Below, piece by piece: positions 43,607 to 53,700 of a stretch of DNA of 64,000 nucleotides. Source of the stretch: Propioniferax innocua (lineage in GTDB: Bacteria > Actinomycetota > Actinomycetes > Propionibacteriales > Propionibacteriaceae); contig NZ_VFOR01000001.1 of the NCBI RefSeq assembly GCF_006716235.1, positions 868,001-932,000 of the forward strand. Reading direction: 5' to 3'. Below the pieces are notes generated by a model. That model was not told where the DNA came from. It saw only the letters and a list, made by a program, of their open reading frames with translations, and ran no database searches. Positions within the stretch are counted from its first letter, which is position 1. The number at the start of each line of letters is the position of its first letter. Made by a program: the position numbers and the translations under genes.

Positions 43607-45391
43607 TCAGCGGCGACGCAGGATGGTCACGCCACCGAGGATGGCGCCCAGCCCCACTGCGATGATGCCCAGAGCGGGACCACCAGTGTTGGGCAGGCCC
43701 GCTGCAGGACGCGTGCCGGAGGGATCAGACGTTCCCGCCCCGAGAGCCTGGGTCTCGGGGGCCTGGGTGTCAGGGGCTTGGGTCTCGGGGGCCTGGGGCG
43801 GGGCCGGAGTCTCGTCACCGGGTGTGCTGACCGGGTCCTGTGACGGCGTGGGCGTCGGATCGGGCGACACCGTCTCCATCGGGGGCTCACTCGGCGCAGG
43901 TGTCTCCGTCGGCGTCACGCTTGCACTCGGCTCAGACGTCTCGCTCGGCGTGGGCGCCGGAGTCTCGGACGGGGTCTCACTCGGCGTCGGCGCCGGAGTC
44001 TCGGACGGCGTCTCACTCGGCGTCGGCGCCGGAGTCTCGGATGGCGTCGGTGTGGGGGTGGGAGTCGGAGTCGGCGTGGGAGTCGGCGTCGGAGTCGGCG
44101 TGGGCAGCACGGCACCCGGCTCCAGCACATACTTGGTGTCGGTGCACTTGTCGATGGAGAAGCTGTCCAGCGTCTCCCCCACAGCCACGTCGGTGGTGGA
44201 GTTGTCACGCTTCGCGCCAACGGTGGAGGTGTACTCGAGACGGCACCCGTTGATGCTGATGTTCTGGAACGTCGTGGTGTAACCGGCGCTCGTCACCACC
44301 GTGGCATCGTTGTTGGACCAGGCGTTGTTGTCATCGGGAGCAGGGTCGTAGTCCTTGCCGCCGGCATGCGAGACCACGTACATGGGTCCGGTCGTCACGC
44401 CCTCGGTATCGGTGGCGTTGTCGTTGTCGAAGCCACGCCCATAGGTGTGGTCGTGGCCCTGCAGCACCAGGTCCACATCATGTTCTTCGAGAATCGTCTG
44501 CCACGCGTCACGGATGCGGCTCTCATCGCGTCCATCACGGGTGTTGTAGACCGGCTGGTGGAACATGACGACGGTCCACGCGTTGGGGTTGTTCGCCAGC
44601 GTCTCGTCCAACCACGTCGCCTGCTCATCGATCTGTTGGTTTCCGTCGAGCACCACGATCCGCACGTCATTGCGGTCCACGTAGTAGTTGCGCTCGTCGT
44701 ACAGGCCGTTCGTGGGCAACGTGTAGTTCTGGTAGTAGTCGGTGGGCGGTACCTGCGGAAGATCCCAGAAGTTTCCCGGCGTGTAGTACTCGTGGTTACC
44801 CGGGGTCAGCAGGTGCTGACGCGAGGTGGCGTCAGCACCCAGGGCACCGAACCAGTCGTTCCACTCCGCATGGTTGTAGGGGACGTCGATCATGTCGCCC
44901 GCGTGAAGAACCAGGCCCGAATCGGGGTGGTTCTCGAACGCCATCCGGGAATTCTCGGCCCACTCCTCGGTCAGTCCCTGCTGTGCATCACCGAAGTAGA
45001 GGAAGTCGAGCCTGTCGCTGGTGTCGGCGGTGGTGAAGGAATGCCACTCGCTGGCGTCCTCCCCGCTGACCACGCGGAACTCGTAGGTGGTGCCGGATTC
45101 GAGCCCCTCGACGTCGGTACTCCACGGATAGTGCAGGTCGGCCATGTAGGCGCCACGGGTGGGCGTCAGGGTCTGCAACACGTCAGTGGTTCCGGCCTGA
45201 CGCACCTCGACGGTGGGCTCTGAGGCCACCGACGGCAACCGGAAGTTGATGCCCACGCCCGTGGTGGGGTCGGCTGCCGCGTTCACGATGAGCCGACCCG
45301 GTTCCAGCGTCGCCGCCGATGCCGGAGCAGCCGCACCGGTGGCCAGAACAGCCGCCACGCCAAGGACTGCCACGAACTTGTTGATGGTCAC
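43607..45391 (-). CDS. Sortase-anchored purple acid phosphatase-like protein
   Basis: The 594-residue protein starts at GTG 45391 behind AGGAGG. A signal peptide (to APASA) precedes a fibronectin-like purple acid phosphatase N-domain (about 30-135). The metallophosphatase core follows with the motifs YFGDAQQG, VLHAGDMIDVPYNHAEWND, LTPGNHEYY, VVMFHQP and VLQGHDHTYGRG, supplying the two-metal ligands. Then come a Pro/Thr/Glu-rich stalk of about 120 residues with PTPT and PSETPAPT repeats, LPNTG at the C-terminus, a hydrophobic helix and RRR, a sortase signal. The enzyme is thus displayed on the wall and probably releases phosphate from organic esters. Low-complexity DNA in the stalk (43840-44100) yields false open frames. 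Confidence 0.92.
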   Translation of the reverse strand: MTINKFVAVLGVAAVLATGAAAPASAATLEPGRLIVNAAADPTTGVGINFRLPSVASEPTVEVRQAGTTDVLQTLTPTRGAYMADLHYPWSTDVEGLESGTTYEFRVVSGEDASEWHSFTTADTSDRLDFLYFGDAQQGLTEEWAENSRMAFENHPDSGLVLHAGDMIDVPYNHAEWNDWFGALGADATSRQHLLTPGNHEYYTPGNFWDLPQVPPTDYYQNYTLPTNGLYDERNYYVDRNDVRIVVLDGNQQIDEQATWLDETLANNPNAWTVVMFHQPVYNTRDGRDESRIRDAWQTILEEHDVDLVLQGHDHTYGRGFDNDNATDTEGVTTGPMYVVSHAGGKDYDPAPDDNNAWSNNDATVVTSAGYTTTFQNISINGCRLEYTSTVGAKRDNSTTDVAVGETLDSFSIDKCTDTKYVLEPGAVLPTPTPTPTPTPTPTPTPTPTPSETPAPTPSETPSETPAPTPSETPSETPAPTPSETSEPSASVTPTETPAPSEPPMETVSPDPTPTPSQDPVSTPGDETPAPPQAPETQAPDTQAPETQALGAGTSDPSGTRPAAGLPNTGGPALGIIAVGLGAILGGVTILRRR

Positions 45392-45499
45392 CTGACTCCT
45401 CCTGAGAACACCGCGTGCAAGGCCTCCTGCCACGGGTGAGGAGTCAAACCATCCCGGGTTGCCGCAGGATTACCTCAAGGTGAACATCAGTCGACCATC

Positions 45500-47281
45500 T
45501 CAGACGATGGGCGCCCACTCCGGACCGGTCTCGGCGAGCTCGGCGTCCAGCTTTCCGAACAGCGGCTTGGGCTTGGCCAGAGGCGTCCCGGTCTTGACCG
45601 GGCGTGATCCCCATTCGGCCTGTTCACTCGCGTAGTCACCCATGAGCACCGGGTAATCGGTGTTGCCTTCCTCGCTCACCTCGCGGATCTCGGGCTGCGC
45701 CGCCCAGACGCCCTCTCCCCCGAGTGCTTCGTGGATCTTCTGGGCCGAGTGCGGCAGGAAGGGCGTCATCATCGTGTTGACATCACTGACCACCTGGAGC
45801 GCGGTGTGGAGCACGGTGTCGCGTCGGGCCGGATCCTCCTTGAGTTTCCAGGGTTCGGTCTCCGACAGGTAGCGGTTGGCGTGCGAGGCGATGCGCATGG
45901 CCTCGGTGGCAGCGTTCTTGAAGCGGTTCTTGCCGAGGAGATCCCCCACCGTGGCGAAACCGGCCTTGGAGAGTTCCAACAGCTCGGTGTCAATGGCGTG
46001 GAACTCGTTGGGATGCGGGATCGCACCGTTGTTCTTGTGGGCCATGGAGATGGAGCGGTTCACGAGGTTGCCCCACTCGTTGGCGAGCTCGGAATTGTTG
46101 CGTCGCACGAACTCGTCCCAGGTGAATTCGGTGTCCTGGTTCTCCGGCCCGGCGATGGCGATGAAGTAACGCAGTGCGTCGGGGCCGAACTCCTTGAGGA
46201 AGTCGGTGACGTAGATGACCTTGCCGCGGGAGGTCGAGAACTTCGAGCCGGCCATGTTGAGGAACTCCGAGGAGACGACCTCGGTGGGCAGGTTCAACTC
46301 GCCGAACGCCCCGGGCTCGCCGCCCTTGACACCCTGACCGTTCTGCCCCAACAGAAGTGCAGGCCAGATGACCGAGTGGAAGACGATGTTGTCCTTGCCG
46401 AGGAAGTAATAGGCCTGCGCGTTCTCGTCGAGCCAGAAACGCTTCCAGGCGTCGGGGTCGCCGATGCGCCTGGCCCATTCGATCGACGCCGAGAGGTAGC
46501 CGGTGACGGCGTCGAACCACACGTACAGACGCTTCATCGACTGATCGCTCCAACCGTCGAGCGGGATCGGCACACCCCAGTCGAGGTCGCGGGTGATCGC
46601 GCGCGGCCGCAGGTCCTTGAGGAGGTTCTCGCTGAACCGGAGCACATTGGGACGCCAGTCGGTGCGCTGCGACAGCCAGGTGCCGAGCTGCTCGGCGAGG
46701 GCGGGGAGATCCAGGAAGAAGTGTTCGGTCTCCACGAACTTGGGGGTCTCACCGTTGATGCGCGAACGAGGATTCTTCAGATCGATGGGATCGAGCTGGT
46801 TGCCGCAGTTGTCGCACTGGTCACCGCGCGCGCCGTCGTCACCACAGATCGGGCAGGTGCCCTCGATGTAGCGGTCGGGCAGGGTGCGTCCGGTCGAGGG
46901 GCTGATCGCCCCCTTGGTGGGTTTGGCCACGATGTAGCCGTTGTCGTACAGGGTGAGGAACAGGTCCTGCACCACCTTGTAGTGGTTGCGCGTGGTGGTG
47001 CGGGTGAACAGATCGTAGGTGAGCCCCAGGCCCTGCAGGTCCTCGACGATGACCCGGTTGTACTTGTCGGCGAGCTCCCGCGGCGAGACACCCTCACTCT
47101 CGGCCTGCACCGAGATGGGTGTGCCGTGCTCGTCGGTGCCCGAGACCATCAACACGTCGTTGCCGATCATGCGCTGATAACGCGCGAAGACATCCGACGG
47201 AACCCCGAACCCGGAGACGTGTCCGATATGGCGGGGTCCATTGGCGTACGGCCAGGCAACGGCGGTGAGCACAGAGGTCAT
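45500..47281 (-). CDS. metG: Methionyl-tRNA synthetase
   Basis: The 593-residue class I enzyme charges tRNA-Met. The start at ATG 47281 gives [20 protein letters not shown], including the HIGH motif; the frame upstream to 47323 is unlikely. The zinc knuckle reads [20 protein letters not shown]. The KMSKS loop is FSTSR (KFSTSRGK), a known variant. [17 protein letters not shown] and [18 protein letters not shown] are typical of MetRS. The divergent neighbour is a lipoprotein gene. Confidence 0.96.
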   Translation of the reverse strand: MTSVLTAVAWPYANGPRHIGHVSGFGVPSDVFARYQRMIGNDVLMVSGTDEHGTPISVQAESEGVSPRELADKYNRVIVEDLQGLGLTYDLFTRTTTRNHYKVVQDLFLTLYDNGYIVAKPTKGAISPSTGRTLPDRYIEGTCPICGDDGARGDQCDNCGNQLDPIDLKNPRSRINGETPKFVETEHFFLDLPALAEQLGTWLSQRTDWRPNVLRFSENLLKDLRPRAITRDLDWGVPIPLDGWSDQSMKRLYVWFDAVTGYLSASIEWARRIGDPDAWKRFWLDENAQAYYFLGKDNIVFHSVIWPALLLGQNGQGVKGGEPGAFGELNLPTEVVSSEFLNMAGSKFSTSRGKVIYVTDFLKEFGPDALRYFIAIAGPENQDTEFTWDEFVRRNNSELANEWGNLVNRSISMAHKNNGAIPHPNEFHAIDTELLELSKAGFATVGDLLGKNRFKNAATEAMRIASHANRYLSETEPWKLKEDPARRDTVLHTALQVVSDVNTMMTPFLPHSAQKIHEALGGEGVWAAQPEIREVSEEGNTDYPVLMGDYASEQAEWGSRPVKTGTPLAKPKPLFGKLDAELAETGPEWAPIV

Positions 47282-47401
47282 GGGGGCCAGCCTATGACAC
47301 CAACCGTGGCCACGTCCTGACAACGATTCTCACGCCAGAATCCCGAAAAGACCTTGCAGGGCCCTCATCCGCGTGGTCTGCTGGGAACAGGGGGATGAGA
47401 C

Positions 47402-48931
47402 ATGCGAATGAAACCGGTACGGAGACGTCGATGGACGCTGGTCGGCGTCCTCATGGCCTTGGCATTGGCCACATCCGGGTGCTGGAAGCCCGGCGCCGAA
47501 CCCGAGCAGGAGACGAACGCCCCGGCACCGACGCCCACCAGCGCCGCACCTGAACCAGAGCCCATCTGGCACGAGCACGAGGGTTTCTGGCGGCCTGTGG
47601 CCGACGATGGGGACAACCGGTTGTTGCTGACCGACGGCAAGAAGCTCATGGCGTGGAGCCCCGAGGCGGGCGAACTGTGGTCCACCCCCGCGCCGACGCG
47701 GATGGACGGGTCCATGGCGGTGATCGCCGACGCGCACCATGTCTACGCACAGGACGACGGCACCGGGGTCAGTGCATTGTCCTGGGACAGCGGCGAGATC
47801 GTATGGGAAGCGGACATGGCCGAGCGTATGAACTGCAGCAATGCCTCGGTGCTGATCCTGCAGAGCACCGGACAGGTCGAGGGCGGCTGGTTGACGGGCC
47901 TTTACATGGGCCCCACGCCCGAGATGGAGGGTGACTGTTCCACGGGCTCTCCCGCCGAGCCGGTGACGGTGGCCGCAGCGATCGACCCGAAGACCGGCGA
48001 ACTCAACGGCGAGCCGTTCAAGATGCCGGGTGATCGCATCGAGAGCGGACACGCCCACAGCCGCGACGGATCAGCCATCTATGTGTTCACGTCCGACGGT
48101 ATGGGGTCGGGCCTCCATCGCTACGACCTTCGCGAAGGTCGGACCGATGTTCTGGGACTCAACGATGCCTTGGGCGAATATGCGAATCAGGGCGTCCAGG
48201 CTGACCTGTCCGAACTCGACGACGACACGCTGCTGCTCGCCTTCACCGACCCCCTCGAGAATCAACGCATCGCCGGCTCGATCGACATCGCCTCGTGGAA
48301 CGACGACGACAAGGTCGGGAAGGCCACGTTCACTGCTGCCCCGCCGCAGAAGGACTACTGCCTGCGGCACATCGTGCGTACGGCCGATCCTGCTCCCTAC
48401 TGCATCCGGGACGACATCGTCCCCAACCCCGAGACTCCCGATGGTGGGGCGGATGCGTTCTGGGTCGGGGTCCCCGATGAGAAAGGTGTCTTCGTACTGG
48501 ATGAATTCCAGCACGTACCGGCTCCCGGTGACCTCGACCGACGCGGCCAAGCGCGCGAGGACTCCTACGGCGCGTTCAACGCACTGATTCCCGCAGACAC
48601 CTTGGAGGCCGGTTCCGGGGCGCCCGGAATCGTGGTGCCCGGCGACGGTGCATCGGTCGCCGCCTTCGACGTCGCCACCGGCGATGAGCTGTGGCGCTTC
48701 GAGCCGTCGAGTGGTGACGGCGTCAGCACCCAGCCATATGCCCTTCCGTCCTTGGGAGAGGTCGCCTTCGTGATCCGTGGGGCCGGGGACGAGGAGACCG
48801 TGATCCTCGACGCCGCCACCGGCGCGGAGGTCGAACGCGTCACCGGCGGATACAACGCGCTCGACGGCTACTCCGGCGAATTCCTCGTCGTCAACGACGG
48901 CGAGAACACGCGCGTGCGAGCCCTGCCCTGA
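47402..48931 (+). CDS. PQQ/beta-propeller-like lipoprotein
   Basis: The 509-residue protein has an Arg-rich N-terminus, a hydrophobic stretch and lipobox ATSGC with Cys27, then a Pro/Thr/Glu-rich spacer. The remainder has blade-like repeats of the form LMAWSPEAGELWSTPAP, VSALSWDSGEIVWEAD, VAAFDVATGDELWRFEPS and VILDAATGAEVERVTGGYNA. This is a PQQ-like (BamB-like) propeller exposed outside the membrane. Its role is unknown; the cysteines after AERMNCS and GDCSTGS may form disulfides. It stands alone between divergent metG and convergent add. Confidence 0.82.
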   Translation: MRMKPVRRRRWTLVGVLMALALATSGCWKPGAEPEQETNAPAPTPTSAAPEPEPIWHEHEGFWRPVADDGDNRLLLTDGKKLMAWSPEAGELWSTPAPTRMDGSMAVIADAHHVYAQDDGTGVSALSWDSGEIVWEADMAERMNCSNASVLILQSTGQVEGGWLTGLYMGPTPEMEGDCSTGSPAEPVTVAAAIDPKTGELNGEPFKMPGDRIESGHAHSRDGSAIYVFTSDGMGSGLHRYDLREGRTDVLGLNDALGEYANQGVQADLSELDDDTLLLAFTDPLENQRIAGSIDIASWNDDDKVGKATFTAAPPQKDYCLRHIVRTADPAPYCIRDDIVPNPETPDGGADAFWVGVPDEKGVFVLDEFQHVPAPGDLDRRGQAREDSYGAFNALIPADTLEAGSGAPGIVVPGDGASVAAFDVATGDELWRFEPSSGDGVSTQPYALPSLGEVAFVIRGAGDEETVILDAATGAEVERVTGGYNALDGYSGEFLVVNDGENTRVRALP

Positions 48932-48964
48932 TCCCGGGCGGCGTCACCTCGACGTGGCCGAGGG

Positions 48965-50056
48965 TCAATCGCCCACGGTGGGGAAGGTGTGCAACCGCTC
49001 GATGATCCGATCGGCAGTGGAGACATCGGTGAACGCTGCCCACGCCGCGTTCGCGGTGAAGCGCTTGAGGTCATCGAGCTCATAGCCGAAGGTTTCGACC
49101 AATGACTGGAACTCGGCGGTCAACGACGTCCGGCCCAGCAGACGGTTGTCGCAGTTGATGGTGAGGGTGAACCCCAGTTCATCCAGCAGCCGCACCGGGT
49201 GTTGGGACAGGTCGGTCGACGTGGCACCGGTCTGAAGGTTCGAGCTCGGGCACACCTCCAGCGGGATCCGGTGGTCACGGACGAACGAAGCCACCCGCCC
49301 CAGCCGCGGGATCGACCCGCTGAGGTCGATGTCCTCCACCACCCGCACGCCGTGCCCGATGCGCTGAGCGCCCTGCGTCAGAGCATCGCGCAGGGAGTCG
49401 ACGCCCGCCGCCTCGGCGGCATGGATCGTGATGTTCGCAAGGTTCTCCCGCAGCCGGGCGAAGGCTTCGGTGTGCTTGCTCGGCGGGAACCCGTCCTCGG
49501 CACCGGCGATGTCGAAGCCCACCACACGGGCCGAAGGGTCGTCTCGTCGATCCAAGTAGAGGTCCGCGATCTCCGGTGAACGATCGGCATGACGCATCGC
49601 GGTGATGATCTGCGAGGCCACGATCTCGACGCCGTCGAGCCGCGCCTCGTCCATGCCCTCGGTGAGTCCTGCCGCAACGGCGTCGACGGCCTCATGGAGC
49701 GTGAGCCCCTTCGTCAGGTGCTGCTCCGGAGCCCAACGGGCCTCGGCCAGGACGACCCCGTCGGCGGCCTGATCGAGCACCCATTCCTTGGCGACGCGAC
49801 GCAGCCCGTCAGCGGTCTGCATGGCGGCGGTGGTGTGGGCGAATGTCTCGAGATACCGCGGCAGCGACCCGGAGTTGGCCGCGTTGAAGAACCACTCCCC
49901 CAGTTCTTCGGGGTCGGTGGTGGGCAGCTCGTGACCGGCGTCCTCGGCGAGGTCGACCAACGTCGACGGACGCAGACCACCATCCAGATGATCGTGGAGC
50001 GACACCTTGGGCAGCGCCCGGATCACGTCGGTGGTGAGTTCGAGGTCATCGGTCAT
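48965..50056 (-). CDS. add: Adenosine deaminase
   Basis: The 363-residue zinc enzyme converts adenosine to inosine. ATG 50056 has AGGAG upstream. The metal ligands are in SLHDHLDGGLRP (HxH), and TIHAAEAAGVDSLRDAL, GAQRIGHGVRVVED and EVCPSSNLQTGA follow. The last zinc/catalytic segment reads FTLTINCDNRLLGRTSL, in which NCDNR stands where most adenosine deaminases have NTDDP, so the second aspartate is replaced by Asn. The gene order deoD-pmmB-add parallels Rv3307-Rv3313c. Confidence 0.93.
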   Translation of the reverse strand: MTDDLELTTDVIRALPKVSLHDHLDGGLRPSTLVDLAEDAGHELPTTDPEELGEWFFNAANSGSLPRYLETFAHTTAAMQTADGLRRVAKEWVLDQAADGVVLAEARWAPEQHLTKGLTLHEAVDAVAAGLTEGMDEARLDGVEIVASQIITAMRHADRSPEIADLYLDRRDDPSARVVGFDIAGAEDGFPPSKHTEAFARLRENLANITIHAAEAAGVDSLRDALTQGAQRIGHGVRVVEDIDLSGSIPRLGRVASFVRDHRIPLEVCPSSNLQTGATSTDLSQHPVRLLDELGFTLTINCDNRLLGRTSLTAEFQSLVETFGYELDDLKRFTANAAWAAFTDVSTADRIIERLHTFPTVGD

Positions 50057-50112
50057 GCCAGTCTCCTGAAACGTCGAGCGGGGTCCACCCCATGATTTCC
50101 CATCACGACACA

Positions 50113-50148
50113 CAAGCGCCGGGCACCCCTGAAGATGCCCGGCGCTTG
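50113..50148 (-). terminator. Perfect 13-bp hairpin after hup
   Basis: CAAGCGCCGGGCA (50113-50125) pairs with its complement at 50136-50148 around a ten-base loop, beginning 17 bases downstream of the hup stop. Confidence 0.85.
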
Positions 50149-50165
50149 AACAGAAATCAGTCAGT

Positions 50166-50447
50166 TCACTTCTTGCCCGAGACCTTGGCCTTGAACTGCG
50201 CAGCAGCCTTGAACCCGGGGACGGAGGTGGCGGCAATCTCCATCGCCTCACCGGTGGCGGGGTTGCGGCCGGTGCGGGCTGCACGGTCGCGCTTCTCGAA
50301 GGTGCCGAGGCCGGGCACGGTCACCTTGTCGCCCTTGGCCACGGTGCCGGTCACCGAGTCGATGAGGGCACCGAGAGCCTTGTCAGCATCAGCCTGGCTG
50401 ATGTTGGCAGCAGAGGCCATGGCCTCGAGGATTTCCTTCTTCGTCAT
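50166..50447 (-). CDS. hup: DNA-binding protein HU
   Basis: The 93-residue nucleoid protein reads MTKKEILEAMASAANISQAD...VTVPGLGTFEKRDRAARTGR NPATGE, the HU/IHF signature. There is no Lys/Ala-rich C-terminal tail of the kind seen in mycobacterial HupB, so it is the short form. It is monocistronic with a clear terminator, and divergent from the GH70-like gene 286 bases away. That interval holds a short hairpin CCGGCCC-ACA-GGGCCGG (50585-50601) and a promoter candidate. Confidence 0.95.
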   Translation of the reverse strand: MTKKEILEAMASAANISQADADKALGALIDSVTGTVAKGDKVTVPGLGTFEKRDRAARTGRNPATGEAMEIAATSVPGFKAAAQFKAKVSGKK

Positions 50448-50683
50448 TGATGGTTCCTTTTCCGTTGGTCATCAGGACGGTCACCAGAGTAACCACGTCA
50501 TCACAGCGGATTCCACCCCCAAACCGCGGCGTGGCGGGGTTTTCTGCACTCAACACACCTCAGATTCCCGTCTGATATCTTGCCCCGGCCCACAGGGCCG
50601 GAACACCTCACCGAACGACTTTCGAATACCTACGTCACAGTTTGATCTCACGCCGCATCGCACAGCGTGTCGCCAAGCCGCCC

Positions 50684-50711
50684 TTGACTCCGCATGGTGA
50701 CCTGATACCAC
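50684..50711 (+). promoter_or_regulatory. Candidate promoter of the GH70-like gene
   Basis: TTGACT at 50684-50689 and TACCAC at 50706-50711 are separated by 16 bases, 21 bases before the ATG, with GAGGAGA as ribosome binding site. The -10 is weak. Confidence 0.35.
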
Positions 50712-50732
50712 ACACCGGTTGAGGAGATTCTC

Positions 50733-53700
50733 ATGCTCACATTCAAGAGGCTGACCGCGAGCGTCAGCACTCTCGTGGTCGGCCTGACGACGGCATTCGT
50801 CGGGACGACAGCCGATGCTGCCTTCCCCGAGACAGATCCGGCACCGCAGACCCCCATGACGTCGTCCATGACCCCGGCACCCGAACTCGACGACCGAGTC
50901 ATCTTCCAGGGCTTCAGCCTGTACCAGCCCTACGAGAGCAACACCTATCAACGGCTCGGCGACCATGCCGACCAGCTGAAGGAATGGGGCGTCACCGATG
51001 TGTGGCTTCCACCGGGCTACCGCTCGTTCGGCATGGCCCGCTACATGGAGGGCTACGCGATCGCCGACCGCTACGACCTCGGCGAATTCCCCAAGGGCCT
51101 GAACAACGAACGGGCCACCAAATACGGCACCTCCGACGAGCTGAAGGCGCTCATGGACGACCTCCACGGCGCTGGGTTGCGCGGCCAGATGGACCTCGTT
51201 CCCAACCAGATGATGGGCCTCGAGGGCCAGGAGGCCGTGCGCGTCAGCCGCGTCGACCACCACGGCAACCGGTTCCAGAACCAGTACACGACGCACGAGC
51301 CGTCGGACATCCAGGATGAGGTCTACCTCGCATACACCAAGGGTGGTGGCCCCGGCCAGGAGAAGTACGGCCGCATCAAGGAGTTCAACAAGAACCACTT
51401 CAACGGCTCCTCACTGCAGCAGCTGGGCATGGGTGATGTGCTGAAGGACGCCGACGGCAAGCCGTACCGTGTCAAGCAGGCCTCGGGTAACAACCCGCCG
51501 CAGTGGTGGGACCAGTCGCTCGGCATCAACGACGTCGAGGGGTATCTCTCGGCCCGCGGCGCCTTCGAGCTGACCGCCGGCAACTGGAAACCGACCATCC
51601 TCAAGGCCGACCCCGGATTCACCGATTTCGCGCTCGACCGCGCCAACCGGGAGACCTGCCCCTACACCCGTGCCGCGCAGCTCGAGGAGCCCGGCGACAA
51701 CGCCATCTGGGCCTGCCGTGACGCGTACCTGTCCACTCAGGACGCCTACGGCAGTCGCTCGGAGGAGCCGACCTTCGCCAATGACGAATCGGGCATCGAC
51801 TGGGATGACCAGATGCTGTTCGACACCCACGGGCCGTTGGACCAGAGCTTCGGCAATGAGTTCCTCGTCGGCAACGATTTCAAGAACACCGATCCCGAGG
51901 TGCAGGCCGAACAGCGTCACTGGATGAAGTGGCTCCTCGAGACCTACAAGCTCGACGGTTTCCGCATCGATGCCGCCGCGCACTACGACACCGACATCCT
52001 GGCCATCGAGGACGAGGTCACCAGCCAGCACTTCGGCGGCGACCGCAGCAAGTACACCAGCTACCTCGAGGCCTATTACGACGACCAGAACGGCTATCTG
52101 GATTCCCGTGGCAACCGCCAGCTCGCCATGGATGGTGATCTGTTCTACAACATGCAGGGAACGCTCGGGCGACGCGATCACCCCGCGTGGTTGCGCGAGT
52201 CGTTCGAGGGACGCCACAGCGCCGTCGATCGCATCAACCCCGGGCAGCCGGCACGCCCCAACTGGTCGTTCGTCAACAACCATGACCAGGAGAAGAACCG
52301 CGTCAACCTCGCCATGATGAAGCGGCTCGGCATGACCCCGAACCATCAGTGGGGCGACGCTGTGCCCCGTTCGTTCGAGGAGGAGTACACCAAGGAGCTC
52401 GAACGGGCTGCGCTGAACGACTACAACGCCGACCTCAAGAAGGTCGACAAGACGCTGTCGCCGGTCAACGTGCCATCGATGTACGCGATCCTGCTCACCA
52501 ACGCCGGCACGGTTCCGACCGTCTTCTACGGCGACATGTACACCACCAACGCCTCGTACATGAGCGAGAAGACGCCCTACCACGACACGATCGCCGCACT
52601 TCTGAAGGCACGCAAACAGTTCGCCAAGGGCAACCAGCGCGTCGAGCTGTTCCAGACACCGGGAACGGTGGCCGAGGGGCAGCAGGTCGTGGCCAGCGTC
52701 CGTGAGGGCGACAGCCGGGGCACGGGCTTGGCGACAGTGGTCGCGAATGTTCCCACCGTGGACACCCACGTACGGGTCAACATGGGCCGCGAACATGCGA
52801 ACCAGAAGTACCGCGATGTCACCGGGAACCACTCCCAGCAGTACGTGACCGACGGTCAGGGTTTCCTCACCGTTCCGGTGAAGGGCAAGAAGACCGCCCA
52901 GGTGCATGGCAGCCTGGGTGTGTGGGCTCCGGTGAACAGCGATGAGAGCATCGCCGTCCACGGCGCGATCCGCGCCAAGTGGGGGTCGCTGGGTGGCGCG
53001 ACGGGCGTCATGGGCAGGGCGACCGGCATCGAGGCGTGCTTCCTGCGCGATGGTGGCTGTTTCCAGGCATTCGAACACGGCCGCATCTACTGGTCGCCAG
53101 CGACAGGAGCGCATTTCGTGCGTGGCGACATCGATCGTCGCTGGGGCCAGCAGGGATGGGAGACCGGGTTCCTCGGTTACCCCACCACCGACGAGATCTG
53201 TCGCCACGGCTACTGCGTGCAGGAGTTTCAGGGCGGCACGATCACATGGCGTCCCGACGGGCGTCGTGGCCTGATCATCAAGGGCGCGATCCTCGGCGAG
53301 TGGAACCGTATCGGCGGGGTCGACGGGGTCATGGGCCCGGCCCAGATCGAAGAACAATGCTGGCTGCGTGACGGCGGCTGCTTCCAGCGCTTCGACCGCG
53401 GCCACATCTACTGGCAACGGCACACCGGCGCGCACTTCGTCCGCGGTGAGATCTTCAAGGAATGGGGACGCCTCGGCTGGGAGGCCGGACGCATGGGCTA
53501 CCCGACCGGACCGGAAGCCTGCGTGTTGAAGGACGGTGGCTGCTTCCAGTCCTACGAGGGTGGCCTCATCTACTGGACGATGGGCACCGGAGCACACCCG
53601 GTGATCGGCAAGATCGGCGAGCACTACGCATCCACAGGTTGGGAACGCGGCCGCTTCGGGTATCCGGTCGAGGCGGAGAGGTGCACGGTCGGGACCAAGG

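Noticed and set aside
44366-45223. A 285-residue plus-strand open frame within the phosphatase locus
   Set aside because: It is antisense to the metallophosphatase motifs, with no start signal or family.
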